Assembly (NCBI GenBank): GCA_964516605.1
Contig: CAZFAA010000040.1
Location: 1-15,604, forward strand
Direction of reading: 5' to 3'
Origin: GCA-2732805 sp964516605
GTDB lineage: Bacteria; Pseudomonadota; Gammaproteobacteria; Coxiellales; Coxiellaceae
Length of the DNA stretch: 15,604 bases
Shown: one piece after another, positions 1 through 8,147 of the stretch
Numbering within the stretch: the stretch's first letter is position 1
How the letters are laid out: every line of letters starts with the position of its first letter
Translations under genes and position numbers: made by a program
Notes under the pieces: generated by a model
Databases searched by the model: none
Told to the model about the DNA's origin: nothing
The model's input: the letters and a program-made list of their open reading frames with translations, nothing else

Positions 1-1874
1 ACACTGAATCACGCTTAACACTCTACACACAAACATTATTGGATGAACTGGAACACGGTACAGTGGATTGGGTACCTAACTTTGATGGCACACTGCATGA
101 ACCCAGTTTATTACCAGCACGTTTACCAAATATTTTACTCAATGGCTCATCAGGAATTGCAGTAGGCATGGCAACCGATATTCCACCGCACAATTTACGC
201 GAAGTGGTGCGTGCTTGTTTGCATATATTAGATAATCCACAAGCAACCACAAAAGAACTGTGCGAATTCATACCTGCACCAGATTTTCCAACAGATGCCG
301 AAATCATTACACCCAAACGTGATATTGCTGAAATCTATAAAAGTGGCACAGGCAGCGTGCGTATGCGCGCGACCTATGCAATCGATGAGGATGAAATCAT
401 CATTAATGCCCTGCCATATCAAGTATCCGGCGCGAAAGTCTTGGAACAAATTGCAGAGCAAATGCTCGCAAAAAAATTACCCACAGTCACAGATTTGCGT
501 GACGAATCAGATCATGAATACCCAACTCGTTTAGTGATTACCATGCGCTCTAACCGGGTAGATGCGGATCAACTGATGTCACACTTGTTTGCGACAACGG
601 ATCTGGAGCGTAGTTACCGAATCAATTTAAATATGATTGGTTTGGATGGACGCCCACGCGTTAAAGAGCTGGCAGATATCTTGAAGGAGTGGCTGGAATA
701 CCGCAAAGATACTGTGAAAAAGCGCCTAACGTTTCGCCTCGAAAAAGTAACTGAGCGCCTGCACATTTTAGATGGCTTGCTGATTGCTTACTTAAATATT
801 GATGATCTGATTCACATCATCCGCACGGAAGACAAACCCAAAGCCGTCTTGATGAAGAAATTTAATTTAAGTGAAACTCAAGCTGATGCGATTTTAGATA
901 TTAAATTGCGCCAATTGGCCAAGCTTGAAGAAGTTAAGATTAGAACCGAACAAGGCGAGCTCTCTAAAGAACGTGATGAATTGGAAAAAATTCTCGACTC
1001 AAGCGCGCGCCTTAAGACACTGGTTAAAAAAGAATTGACTCAAGATATGACCGATTTTGGTGATGAACGCCGCTCGCAATTAGTGGAACGTAAAGAGGCT
1101 CAAGCACTCAGTGACGAGCAAATTGCTCCTGTGGAAGCAACAACTGTAATTTTATCCAGCAAAGGCTGGATTCGCTCTGCTAAAGGACATGAACTTGATG
1201 GCGCGGGATTAACGTATCGTTCCGGAGATGACTATTTATGCCAAGTACGTGGTCGCAGCAATGAACCTGTTTATTTTATCGATTCGACCGGACGCAGCTA
1301 TTCTCTGAGTGTGCACACACTACCCTCTGCGCGTGGCCACGGTGAACCACTCACCTCAAAACTCAAACCCGCAGCTGGCGCGTCTTTTGTAGGCATGCTG
1401 ATGGGGCCAGAAACGCAACGGATATTAGTTGCCTCAGACGCTGGATACGGTTATGTGACGCGCCTTGAAAATATGTCTTCCAAAAATAAAGCCGGGAAAG
1501 CATTTTTAAAATGCCCAGCAGGTGCGCTTGCCCTACCTCCCGTGTCTATCGATAAGATCGAACACCATTCTATTGCAGCCATCACCAATGAAGGGCGCAT
1601 GCTCCTATTCCCACTGGCTGATTTACCTGAGCTAGCACGCGGCAAAGGCAATAAAATTATTAACATCCCGAGTAAAAACGTTGAAAATCGCACTGAGTTT
1701 TGCGTCGCGATCACAGCGCTGGATAACAAAAAAAGCCTAACCCTTATTTCAGGAAAGCGTAAACTCACCTTAACACCGCAGGATCTAGCGCATTTTCAAG
1801 GTGAGCGTGGACGACGCGGCAATACACTACCGCGTGGCTTTCGTCATGTAGAACGTGTTGAAATAGAGGCTTAA
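1..1874 (+). CDS. parC: DNA topoisomerase IV subunit A, 5' end outside window
   Basis: This is the A subunit of topoisomerase IV, which with ParE decatenates replicated chromosomes in the cytoplasm. The open frame enters from the left edge (first whole codon at 3) and ends with TAA at 1872-1874. From memory of E. coli ParC (752 residues), the first visible residues (TESRLTLYTQ) correspond to roughly residue 125, so the quinolone-resistance region and the catalytic tyrosine are missing. Visible hallmarks are the GTVDWVPNFDGT stretch, ILLNGSSGIAVGMATDIPPHN, ALPYQVSGAKVLEQIA, the DLRDESDHE motif and the FATTDLERSYRINLNMI segment. They are followed by the long coiled-coil arm and the C-terminal beta-pinwheel (KGWIRSAKGHELD, SDAGYGYV, GKGNKIINIPS, GERGRRGNTLPRG). 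These match ParC rather than GyrA; the canonical GyrA box is not seen. The TTG at 39 is an internal leucine codon, not a start. Confidence 0.97.
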   Translation, partial: TESRLTLYTQTLLDELEHGTVDWVPNFDGTLHEPSLLPARLPNILLNGSSGIAVGMATDIPPHNLREVVRACLHILDNPQATTKELCEFIPAPDFPTDAEIITPKRDIAEIYKSGTGSVRMRATYAIDEDEIIINALPYQVSGAKVLEQIAEQMLAKKLPTVTDLRDESDHEYPTRLVITMRSNRVDADQLMSHLFATTDLERSYRINLNMIGLDGRPRVKELADILKEWLEYRKDTVKKRLTFRLEKVTERLHILDGLLIAYLNIDDLIHIIRTEDKPKAVLMKKFNLSETQADAILDIKLRQLAKLEEVKIRTEQGELSKERDELEKILDSSARLKTLVKKELTQDMTDFGDERRSQLVERKEAQALSDEQIAPVEATTVILSSKGWIRSAKGHELDGAGLTYRSGDDYLCQVRGRSNEPVYFIDSTGRSYSLSVHTLPSARGHGEPLTSKLKPAAGASFVGMLMGPETQRILVASDAGYGYVTRLENMSSKNKAGKAFLKCPAGALALPPVSIDKIEHHSIAAITNEGRMLLFPLADLPELARGKGNKIINIPSKNVENRTEFCVAITALDNKKSLTLISGKRKLTLTPQDLAHFQGERGRRGNTLPRGFRHVERVEIEA

Positions 1875-1907
1875 ACGTTTTTCCCTCCACCAAAATGAGA
1901 CTCAAAC

Positions 1908-2423
1908 ATGCGCTACATACATAACACGCTACTAGAAAATGAACGAATTGTTTACGTAACCCACCCGCATTGGAATATATTCATTCCATCGAGCATTGTG
2001 TTTGTGCTGGCTGTTTTGATCTATGGCTTTGGCGCTGAACTGCTGCCGCTCAATCTCAGCATATTCCATTTTACACCGTATGAAATTATCGCATTGTGTT
2101 GTGGTTTGTACGGCGCGTTTCATTTTTTAAAAGCCTACATTTTTTTCCGCACATCCGAATACGGCGTGACAGATAAACGCATTATCATGAAAACCGGCTG
2201 GATCGAGCGTAATTCTTTAGAATTATTCCTTGATAAAATTGAAGCGGTTTATGTCGACCAAACCATACCAGGGCGCCTACTGGGTTATGGTAGTGTCACC
2301 ATTATTGGCACTGGCGGCAGTAAAGATCCTTTCATGAATGTGCCCCAACCCCTACATTTTCGCAAAGTTGTGCAACAAGAAATGGATTATGCAGTTAAAA
2401 ATAGCATCACGGACGTAACGTAA
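1908..2423 (+). CDS. Membrane protein with bacterial PH domain (bPH2/YdbS type)
   Basis: A 171-residue inner-membrane protein of unknown role. Two hydrophobic segments (about residues 23-42 and 59-80) precede a soluble domain of the bacterial pleckstrin-homology type at about 81-160. Its landmarks are EYGVTDKRIIMKTG, then LFLDKIEAVYVDQ and GRLLGYGSVTIIGTGG, the usual order in bPH2 (former DUF304) proteins. Most characterised-by-annotation relatives occur as pairs (YdbS/YdbT); here only a single short protein is present. It starts 33 bp after parC on the same strand, with no terminator between, so co-transcription is likely. No convincing Shine-Dalgarno sequence precedes the ATG; only GAGA about 8 nt upstream. 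Its last 17 bp overlap the 3' end of the opposite-strand epmB gene. The domain assignment is secure, the biological role is not. Confidence 0.85.
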   Translation: MRYIHNTLLENERIVYVTHPHWNIFIPSSIVFVLAVLIYGFGAELLPLNLSIFHFTPYEIIALCCGLYGAFHFLKAYIFFRTSEYGVTDKRIIMKTGWIERNSLELFLDKIEAVYVDQTIPGRLLGYGSVTIIGTGGSKDPFMNVPQPLHFRKVVQQEMDYAVKNSITDVT

Positions 2424-3372
2424 TGGATACTTTATTCGGCTCACCCGAAACTTCTTGAACGTATTTCGGCACTAAATACCCCGGTAAACGGGTTTGCAAT
2501 TGTGTTATCAACCGTCGCCCCTCATCAAGTGAAACGTGAAAATGATGCGCGCCGGCAACCGCATCCAGTTGATGCAGATAATACGGCAACACACCAATAC
2601 TCCATAAGCGCTGACTTAAATTTTCTAATGCACTTACCGAATCATTAATATCTTTAAGCAACACAGATTGATTTAATACCTGCGCAACACGCTTCAATTG
2701 TTTAATCCGAGCACTCAAGCCTGCATCAATTTCTTGAGCATGATTAATATGCAATACAATCACTACATGCAACCGCGTCTGCTCAAAAAGATGCAGGAGC
2801 TGCTCGGTAATGCGCTCTGGAATCATCACCGGAAAACGTGTATGCACCCGCAAGGTATGCACATGTGCAATCGTTTCAATATCGGCAATCAGTGATGCTA
2901 ATTTTGCATCATCCACCAATAAGGGATCACCCCCACTTAAAATAACTTCTGAAATAGACTCATCACGACGAATGTAATCTAAGATAGCAGGCCACTGTTT
3001 CAAAGCACCATTTTCGGAATACGCAAAATGGCGGCGAAAACAATAACGGCAATTAACCGCACAACTTCCGGTGAGCACCACCAACACACGACCTGTATAT
3101 TTGTGCAATAGACCAGGAATGGGACTCGCATCATATTCGGAAAGTGGATCCTGTGTGAATCCAAAAATGGCTTGTACCTCAGGTGCACGTGCAACCACTT
3201 GCAATAACAATGGATCGCGGGGATTACCTTTTTGCATTCTATCTGCAAATGCAGTGGGAACACGCACAGCAAATCCTGCGTCATCCGCTACAGGAAGATC
3301 CACATGCACATATTCGTACAGTTGCGCTGAACTGGTGATAGCTGTTTGTAATTGTTGTTGCCAAGTCATCAT
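2407..3372 (-). CDS. epmB: EF-P beta-lysylation protein, lysine 2,3-aminomutase EpmB
   Basis: A radical-SAM, PLP-dependent enzyme that converts (S)-alpha-lysine to (R)-beta-lysine, which EpmA attaches to a conserved lysine of elongation factor P so that ribosomes pass polyproline stretches. The SAM-cluster motif CAVNCRYCFRRHF is intact. SEVILSGGDPLL, the LRVHTRFPVMIPERIT segment, LNQSVLLKDIND and GVLPYYLHQLDAVAGAHHF match YjeK/EpmB rather than the larger clostridial KamA. The frame is open from 3477, but homology begins near MMTWQQQLQ. I place the start at 3372 (321 residues); ATG at 3399 would give a length nearer the E. coli enzyme, and ATG at 3477 is a third option (356 residues). None has a good ribosome-binding site. 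A 12-bp palindrome CAGTATATACTG lies just before the 3372 start. efp and epmA are not adjacent in this window. Confidence 0.93.
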   Translation of the reverse strand: MMTWQQQLQTAITSSAQLYEYVHVDLPVADDAGFAVRVPTAFADRMQKGNPRDPLLLQVVARAPEVQAIFGFTQDPLSEYDASPIPGLLHKYTGRVLVVLTGSCAVNCRYCFRRHFAYSENGALKQWPAILDYIRRDESISEVILSGGDPLLVDDAKLASLIADIETIAHVHTLRVHTRFPVMIPERITEQLLHLFEQTRLHVVIVLHINHAQEIDAGLSARIKQLKRVAQVLNQSVLLKDINDSVSALENLSQRLWSIGVLPYYLHQLDAVAGAHHFHVSLDEGRRLITQLQTRLPGYLVPKYVQEVSGEPNKVSITLRP

Positions 3373-3379
3373 AGGATGG

Positions 3380-3391
3380 CAGTATATACTG
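3380..3391. repeat. 12-bp perfect palindrome upstream of epmB start
   Basis: CAGTATATACTG is a perfect palindrome lying 7 bp in front of the ATG at 3372 on the minus strand. It contains TATACT on the minus strand, a possible -10 hexamer, but no convincing -35 box stands 16-18 bp further upstream. It could be an operator, a -10 element for a very short leader, or simply coding sequence if epmB starts at 3399 or 3477. Confidence 0.4.
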
Positions 3392-3564
3392 CTCGCCATT
3401 GAAAATGCGAATTTAAAAATGCCCCAACACATTAATCCATAGCGTGCTCTATAAGGCAGTTTTAGGCCATACATCACCCTTAAATAAAAACTGTCTACAA
3501 ATTATTTTAAGTGCTATGTGGCACGTAGCTGAACCAACAACAGCCTGTAGAAATATCCTGTCTA

Positions 3565-3573
3565 TGGTATAAT
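3565..3573 (+). promoter_or_regulatory. Extended -10 promoter of the peptide-transporter operon
   Basis: TGGTATAAT combines a perfect -10 hexamer (3568-3573) with the TGN extension that lets sigma70 promoters work with a poor -35. The -35 position with 17-bp spacing reads CTGTAG, a weak match. The hexamer ends only 10 nt before the ATG at 3584, so transcription would begin at or within a few bases of the start codon. Confidence 0.7.
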
Positions 3574-3583
3574 CCAAAATCTT

Positions 3584-5770
3584 ATGGAAAAGCTTACTAG
3601 ATTAACACAATGGATTCTCACAAGCCTTTTGGTTTTCAACTCAACCATTGTGATTTCCAGCAGCTGGAATAACCCCAACAAACACCAAGAAGCAAGTAAT
3701 ACGCGCTATTCCGCCTTTGCTGGATCACCTAAAACACTCGATCCTGCGCGCTCCTATTCCAGCGATGAAGCTGTATTTACGGCGCAAATTTATGAGCCAC
3801 CACTACAGTATCATTTACTCAAACGTCCTTACACGTTAGTGCCACTAACGTTAACGCGCATGCCGATGGTCACGTATTACAATAGCCGCGGCACAGTGCT
3901 GCCTCAAACTACCGCTCCTAATAAAGTGGCTTATTCCGTTTATGATTTATATGTTCAACCGCATATTTTTTATCAGCCGCACCCCGCCTTTGCCCGCGAT
4001 GCAGCCGGACAGTATCGCTACCATCATTTAACAGAGCAACAAGTACAGTCCATAAAATCGCTTAAAGATTTTCATTACAGCAGCACACGTGAACTGACAG
4101 CAGCTGATTACGTTTATGAAATAAAACGTCTTGCTAGCCCTGCCACGCAATCGCCTATTTTAAGTGTCATGAGCAAATACATTGTCGGTTTAGACGATTA
4201 CAATCGCCTGTTGAACGTACAACAAAAAAAATTACCGCCTGGATCTTGGTTGGATTTGCGCCAATATCCATTGCTTGGCGCCACAGTGCTTGGCCCTTAT
4301 CATTATCAAATTAAAATTAAGGGCGTCTACCCGCAATTTCAATATTGGCTTGCCATGCCATTTTTCGCACCCATTCCGTGGGAAGCGGATAAATTTTACA
4401 GCCAACGCCCATTGATTGAGCGCAATATTACATTTGATTGGCAACCAGTTGGGACAGGCCCGTATCGCCTCATTGAAAATAACCCAAATAAGGAAATGAT
4501 TTTGGAGCGCAATCCAAATTACCATCCTGAGTATTACCCAAGCGACGGCAATCCTGGTGATCGCGCACAAGGTTATTTGCAACACGCGGGTGAACGATTG
4601 CCACTAACAGATCGGTATATTTTTACCTTGGATAAAGAAAGCATTCCGCGATGGAATAAATTTCTGCAAGGTTATTATGATGTATCCGGTATTGGTCCAG
4701 ATAGTTTTGATCAAGCCGTAAAACTGGATACAGCAGGCCACCCTATTTTAACAGAGTCGATGCAACAACAAGGCATGCGCCTTGAAACTGCAGTAACACC
4801 CGGGTTATTTTACATGGGCTTTAACATGCTCGATCCTGTTATCGGTGGTTATTCTGAACAACACAAAAAATTACGCCAAGCCATTTCGATTGCTATCGAC
4901 TATGAGGAATTTATTGCACTCTTTCGCAATGGCCGTGGCAAAGCTGCCATGGGACCAATACCCGAAGGCATTTTTGGTTACACCAACGGTCAACCTGGTA
5001 TGAATGACGTGGTGTATGAGTGGCGCAATGGACACGCGCAGCGCAAATCCTTACACATTGCTAAAACATTACTGGCACAAGCAGGTTACCCAAATGGAGT
5101 GAATGCCCAAACAGGGCAACGCCTTCTTTTAAATTATGCAGCAACTGGCAACAGCCCTGATGATAAAGCACATTTTAATTGGCTGCGTAAACAATTTGCC
5201 AAAATTGGCATTGAATTGAATATCGAAACGATGCAATACAATCAATTTCAAAAAAAGATCCTAACCGGCAACGCACAATTATTTGACTGGGGATGGATGG
5301 CCGACTACCCAGATCCAGAAAATTTTTTATTTTTGCTATATGGACCCAATGGCAAAGTAAAATACGGCGGCGAAAATGCAGCCAATTACAGTAACCCTAA
5401 ATTTGACGCCTTATTTACCCAAATAAAAAGTATGCCCAATACCACTGCGCGCCAACAAAAAATAGATCAAGCATTGAAAATAGTTCGTGAAGACAGCCCA
5501 TGGGTGTGGGGATTTTATCCGGTTGATTTTAAATTATCACACCAATGGACCAGTCGTAATAAACCGAATGTCATCGCCAATAACCTACTTAAATATCAAA
5601 AATCTGATGCTCATTTGCGAGCACAACTGCAACAAAAATGGAATCAACCTATTCTATGGCCATTGTGGTTATTGATTGGCTGCATCCTAGCATTTATCCT
5701 TGGATTAGCATTGGCCTATATCATGCGACAACGTAAAACTACTATTAAACGAGATAAACACTACACATGA
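3584..5770 (+). CDS. ABC importer substrate-binding protein, family 5, with C-terminal membrane anchor
   Basis: The extracytoplasmic binding protein of an oligopeptide/dipeptide-type ABC importer (SBP_bac_5, cluster C). An N-terminal hydrophobic signal segment (about residues 9-27) has no obvious AXA cleavage site or lipobox. Family landmarks follow: FAGSPKTLDPARSYSSDEA near 45, VGTGPYRLIENNP near 290, FYMGFNMLDP near 410, LRQAISIAIDYEEF, and WGWMADYPDPENFLFLLYGPNG near 570. At 728 residues it is clearly longer than typical OppA/DppA (about 535). Part of the excess is a C-terminal transmembrane helix (about 690-714, WPLWLLIGCILAF onward) with a basic tail, predicted to tether it to the inner membrane. 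It is the first gene of the transporter operon and overlaps the next by ATGA. No Shine-Dalgarno sequence precedes the ATG. Peptide specificity is inferred from family only; sugars, nickel or opines are alternatives in this family. Confidence 0.9.
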   Translation: MEKLTRLTQWILTSLLVFNSTIVISSSWNNPNKHQEASNTRYSAFAGSPKTLDPARSYSSDEAVFTAQIYEPPLQYHLLKRPYTLVPLTLTRMPMVTYYNSRGTVLPQTTAPNKVAYSVYDLYVQPHIFYQPHPAFARDAAGQYRYHHLTEQQVQSIKSLKDFHYSSTRELTAADYVYEIKRLASPATQSPILSVMSKYIVGLDDYNRLLNVQQKKLPPGSWLDLRQYPLLGATVLGPYHYQIKIKGVYPQFQYWLAMPFFAPIPWEADKFYSQRPLIERNITFDWQPVGTGPYRLIENNPNKEMILERNPNYHPEYYPSDGNPGDRAQGYLQHAGERLPLTDRYIFTLDKESIPRWNKFLQGYYDVSGIGPDSFDQAVKLDTAGHPILTESMQQQGMRLETAVTPGLFYMGFNMLDPVIGGYSEQHKKLRQAISIAIDYEEFIALFRNGRGKAAMGPIPEGIFGYTNGQPGMNDVVYEWRNGHAQRKSLHIAKTLLAQAGYPNGVNAQTGQRLLLNYAATGNSPDDKAHFNWLRKQFAKIGIELNIETMQYNQFQKKILTGNAQLFDWGWMADYPDPENFLFLLYGPNGKVKYGGENAANYSNPKFDALFTQIKSMPNTTARQQKIDQALKIVREDSPWVWGFYPVDFKLSHQWTSRNKPNVIANNLLKYQKSDAHLRAQLQQKWNQPILWPLWLLIGCILAFILGLALAYIMRQRKTTIKRDKHYT

Positions 5771-6753
5771 TATTTTATATTATAAAACGCTGCTTATACG
5801 CCATACCAATTTTAATTGGGGTAAATTTATTTACCTTTATTTTATTTTTTATCGTCAACAGCCCCGATGATATGGCGCGCATGCATTTGGGCCACAAACA
5901 TGTCACACAACAAGCAGTCAATCAATGGAAAGCGGCTCACGGCTACGATAAACCACTTTTCTATAATCCAGCACAACAAGGCATAGCTAAAATAAGTGAC
6001 ACATTATTTTATACAAAATCGCTCGAGTTATTTGCCTTTGACTTTGGAGAGTCCATTCAAGGAAGGCATATTAATTATGATATCCATGAGCGCATGTGGC
6101 CAAGTCTGGCAATCGCTGTACCCACACTCTCAATTGGCGTATTAATTAATATTACTTTTGCATTATTTATTACCTTATTTCGCGGCACTTTTTTTGATAC
6201 AGCCGGCATCATCCTGTGCGTCGTATTGATGTCTATTTCAAGCTTATTTTATATTATTTTTGGCCAATATCTGTTTGCCAAAATACTGCATTGGGTACCT
6301 ATCTCAGGTTATCAGAGTGGTCTGGATGGAATTAAATTTATTATATTGCCTGTTAGTATCGGCATCCTATCTGGTATTGGCATGGGCACACGCTGGTATC
6401 GCACAATATTTCTTGAGGAAATCAACAAAGAATACGTGCGCACCGCACGCGCCAAGGGTTTATCTGAAATAAAAATTTTATTTAAACACGTCCTCAAAAA
6501 TGCCATGATCCCTATTTTAACCGGTATCGTTGTGATTATTCCGAGCTTATTTATGGGCAGTCTTATTTTAGAATCTTTTTTTGGTATACCCGGCCTTGGG
6601 AGTTACACAATCGATGCTATTTTACAGCAAGACTTTGATATCGTACGCGTCATGGTATTTATTGGAACATTACTTTATATTATTGGATTGATCCTAACGG
6701 ATATTTCATACTCGTTAGTTGATCCTCGAATTCGCTTAGGCGGCCATCAATAG
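5767..6753 (+). CDS. Peptide ABC transporter permease, OppB/DppB type
   Basis: First transmembrane subunit of the importer, 328 residues, about six helices. The N-terminal MIFYIIKRCLYAIPILIGVNLFTF-type segment, the periplasmic stretch up to about residue 105, and the cytoplasmic EAA coupling loop at about 223-250 (YVRTARAKGLSE, then HVLKNAMIPIL) are typical of OppB/DppB. The EAA loop docks on the ATPase. FFGIPGLGSYTIDAI and the terminal SLVDPRIRLG are family signatures. The start codon overlaps the stop of the binding-protein gene (ATGA), so translation is coupled, and the OppC-like gene follows after 10 bp. Nothing looks damaged. Confidence 0.95.
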   Translation: MIFYIIKRCLYAIPILIGVNLFTFILFFIVNSPDDMARMHLGHKHVTQQAVNQWKAAHGYDKPLFYNPAQQGIAKISDTLFYTKSLELFAFDFGESIQGRHINYDIHERMWPSLAIAVPTLSIGVLINITFALFITLFRGTFFDTAGIILCVVLMSISSLFYIIFGQYLFAKILHWVPISGYQSGLDGIKFIILPVSIGILSGIGMGTRWYRTIFLEEINKEYVRTARAKGLSEIKILFKHVLKNAMIPILTGIVVIIPSLFMGSLILESFFGIPGLGSYTIDAILQQDFDIVRVMVFIGTLLYIIGLILTDISYSLVDPRIRLGGHQ

Positions 6754-6763
6754 GAATGATGTT

Positions 6764-8134
6764 ATGCAAATACACCTGGACATGCTGCCAACCGACTGGT
6801 TTGTGTGGGCTTTATTTTTTGGCATGTTGATCTATATTGGTGTGGTTTGCCGACGCCGTCATTTGCGCGAAGCATGGCGTTATGTCTTGACGCAACCACT
6901 CGGGATGATGGCTATTATTATCTTAGCCTGTTACAGCGTCATTGGATTAGTCGATTCCATTCACGTGAACGTTACCACACCACAAAGTGAATCAAGAGAC
7001 TCAACGGCGATCACTAAAAGTGTTTTGGATATCTTGATTGCACCACTGGGTCAACAGCAAGAGAAAACCTATTCCGCACCTTTTTCCACAACACTATACA
7101 ACCCTGAGCTGATCACCCAACAAAATGGTCACACAGTACGTGATTATGCGCGCTTAAACTATGCTGGCAGACACCTTCAAGATCCAGCTACTGAAAAAAT
7201 ACACGATATTTTATTACGCTGCGCAATAGGGTGCGGCATTGGTTTGATCATTTTTTTCATTCTCAGCAGTCTTTTATATTGGATATACGGCCATAATTTT
7301 TTATGTGGAAAAACGACTATTGCCTGGCGCTCCTTTGTGGTGACGTTTAGCGTTATTTGCACTGTCTTCTGTATAACCGCGCTGACAGCAACGCACTACC
7401 ACATCTTTGGCACCGATCAAGTAGGGCGTGATATTTTTTATGAATCGCTCAGCAGCATTCGAACCGGTTTACTGCTTGGCACATTAGCGACTTTATTTAT
7501 GCTACCCTTTGCCTTGATGTTTGGTATGCTTGCAGGCTACTTTCAAGGCTGGGTTGATGACGCTATTCAATATCTGTATACCACCTTAAGCTCCATCCCT
7601 GGAGTACTGCTCATTTCAGCTGCCATTCTCGTCATTCAAGTGTATATCGCCAAACACGAAAGTGCCTTCCCAACGCTGCGTGATCGTGCCGATGCGCGCT
7701 TGCTGGCTTTATGTATTATTCTCGGGATTACCAGTTGGGCCAGCTTATGCCGCTTGTTGCGAGCAGAAACATTAAAATTACGCGAACTTGGGTTCATTCA
7801 AGCAGCGAAAGCACTTGGCGTAAAACCACTCAAAATAATATGGCGTCACATTATGCCGAATGTCATGCATATCGTGCTGATTACCATCGTGCTCGATTTT
7901 AGCAGTTTGGTATTAGCTGAGGCAGTATTATCATATGTTGGCGTAGGTGTAGATCCCACCACAGCAAGCTTTGGTAACATGATTAATGCATCACGTTTGG
8001 AATTAGCACGTGAGCCTTTGGTATGGTGGCCACTGCTCGCAGCACTTGTATTTATGTTTGTGCTAATTCTAGCAGCGAATATTTTCTCGGACACGGTGCG
8101 TGATGCGTTTGATCCAGCTATATCAACTCAATAG
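6764..8134 (+). CDS. Peptide ABC transporter permease, OppC/DppC type, with N-terminal extension
   Basis: Second transmembrane subunit, 456 residues, long for the family (about 300). The conserved core begins at about 214 with HIFGTDQVGRDIF and continues through LSSIPGVLLI, the EAA loop at about 344-370 (FIQAAKALGVKPL, HIMPNVMH), and AEAVLSYVGVGVDP to FSDTVRDAFDP. The first 210 residues carry four predicted helices (about 11-29, 46-64, 150-174, 190-209) and a roughly 85-residue polar loop between helices 2 and 3. OppC proteins normally have one helix before the GTDxxGRD motif. AGGA lies 9 nt before the ATG. The stop codon TAG is inside the first copy of the 133-bp repeat array, in the loop of a perfect hairpin. 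The last residues (ISTQ) are therefore encoded by repeat sequence. Confidence 0.93.
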   Translation: MQIHLDMLPTDWFVWALFFGMLIYIGVVCRRRHLREAWRYVLTQPLGMMAIIILACYSVIGLVDSIHVNVTTPQSESRDSTAITKSVLDILIAPLGQQQEKTYSAPFSTTLYNPELITQQNGHTVRDYARLNYAGRHLQDPATEKIHDILLRCAIGCGIGLIIFFILSSLLYWIYGHNFLCGKTTIAWRSFVVTFSVICTVFCITALTATHYHIFGTDQVGRDIFYESLSSIRTGLLLGTLATLFMLPFALMFGMLAGYFQGWVDDAIQYLYTTLSSIPGVLLISAAILVIQVYIAKHESAFPTLRDRADARLLALCIILGITSWASLCRLLRAETLKLRELGFIQAAKALGVKPLKIIWRHIMPNVMHIVLITIVLDFSSLVLAEAVLSYVGVGVDPTTASFGNMINASRLELAREPLVWWPLLAALVFMFVLILAANIFSDTVRDAFDPAISTQ

Positions 8135-8147
8135 CGTTGATATAGCT
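8116..8147 (+). promoter_or_regulatory. Perfect 12-bp hairpin enclosing the permease stop codon
   Basis: AGCTATATCAAC and GTTGATATAGCT pair without mismatch around an 8-nt loop TCAATAGC, which contains the TAG stop of the OppC-like gene. Later copies of the repeat keep only a 9-bp core stem because the flanking bases differ. No run of T follows. It may protect the 3' end of the upstream message or slow ribosomes at the stop; which is not decidable from sequence. Confidence 0.7.
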
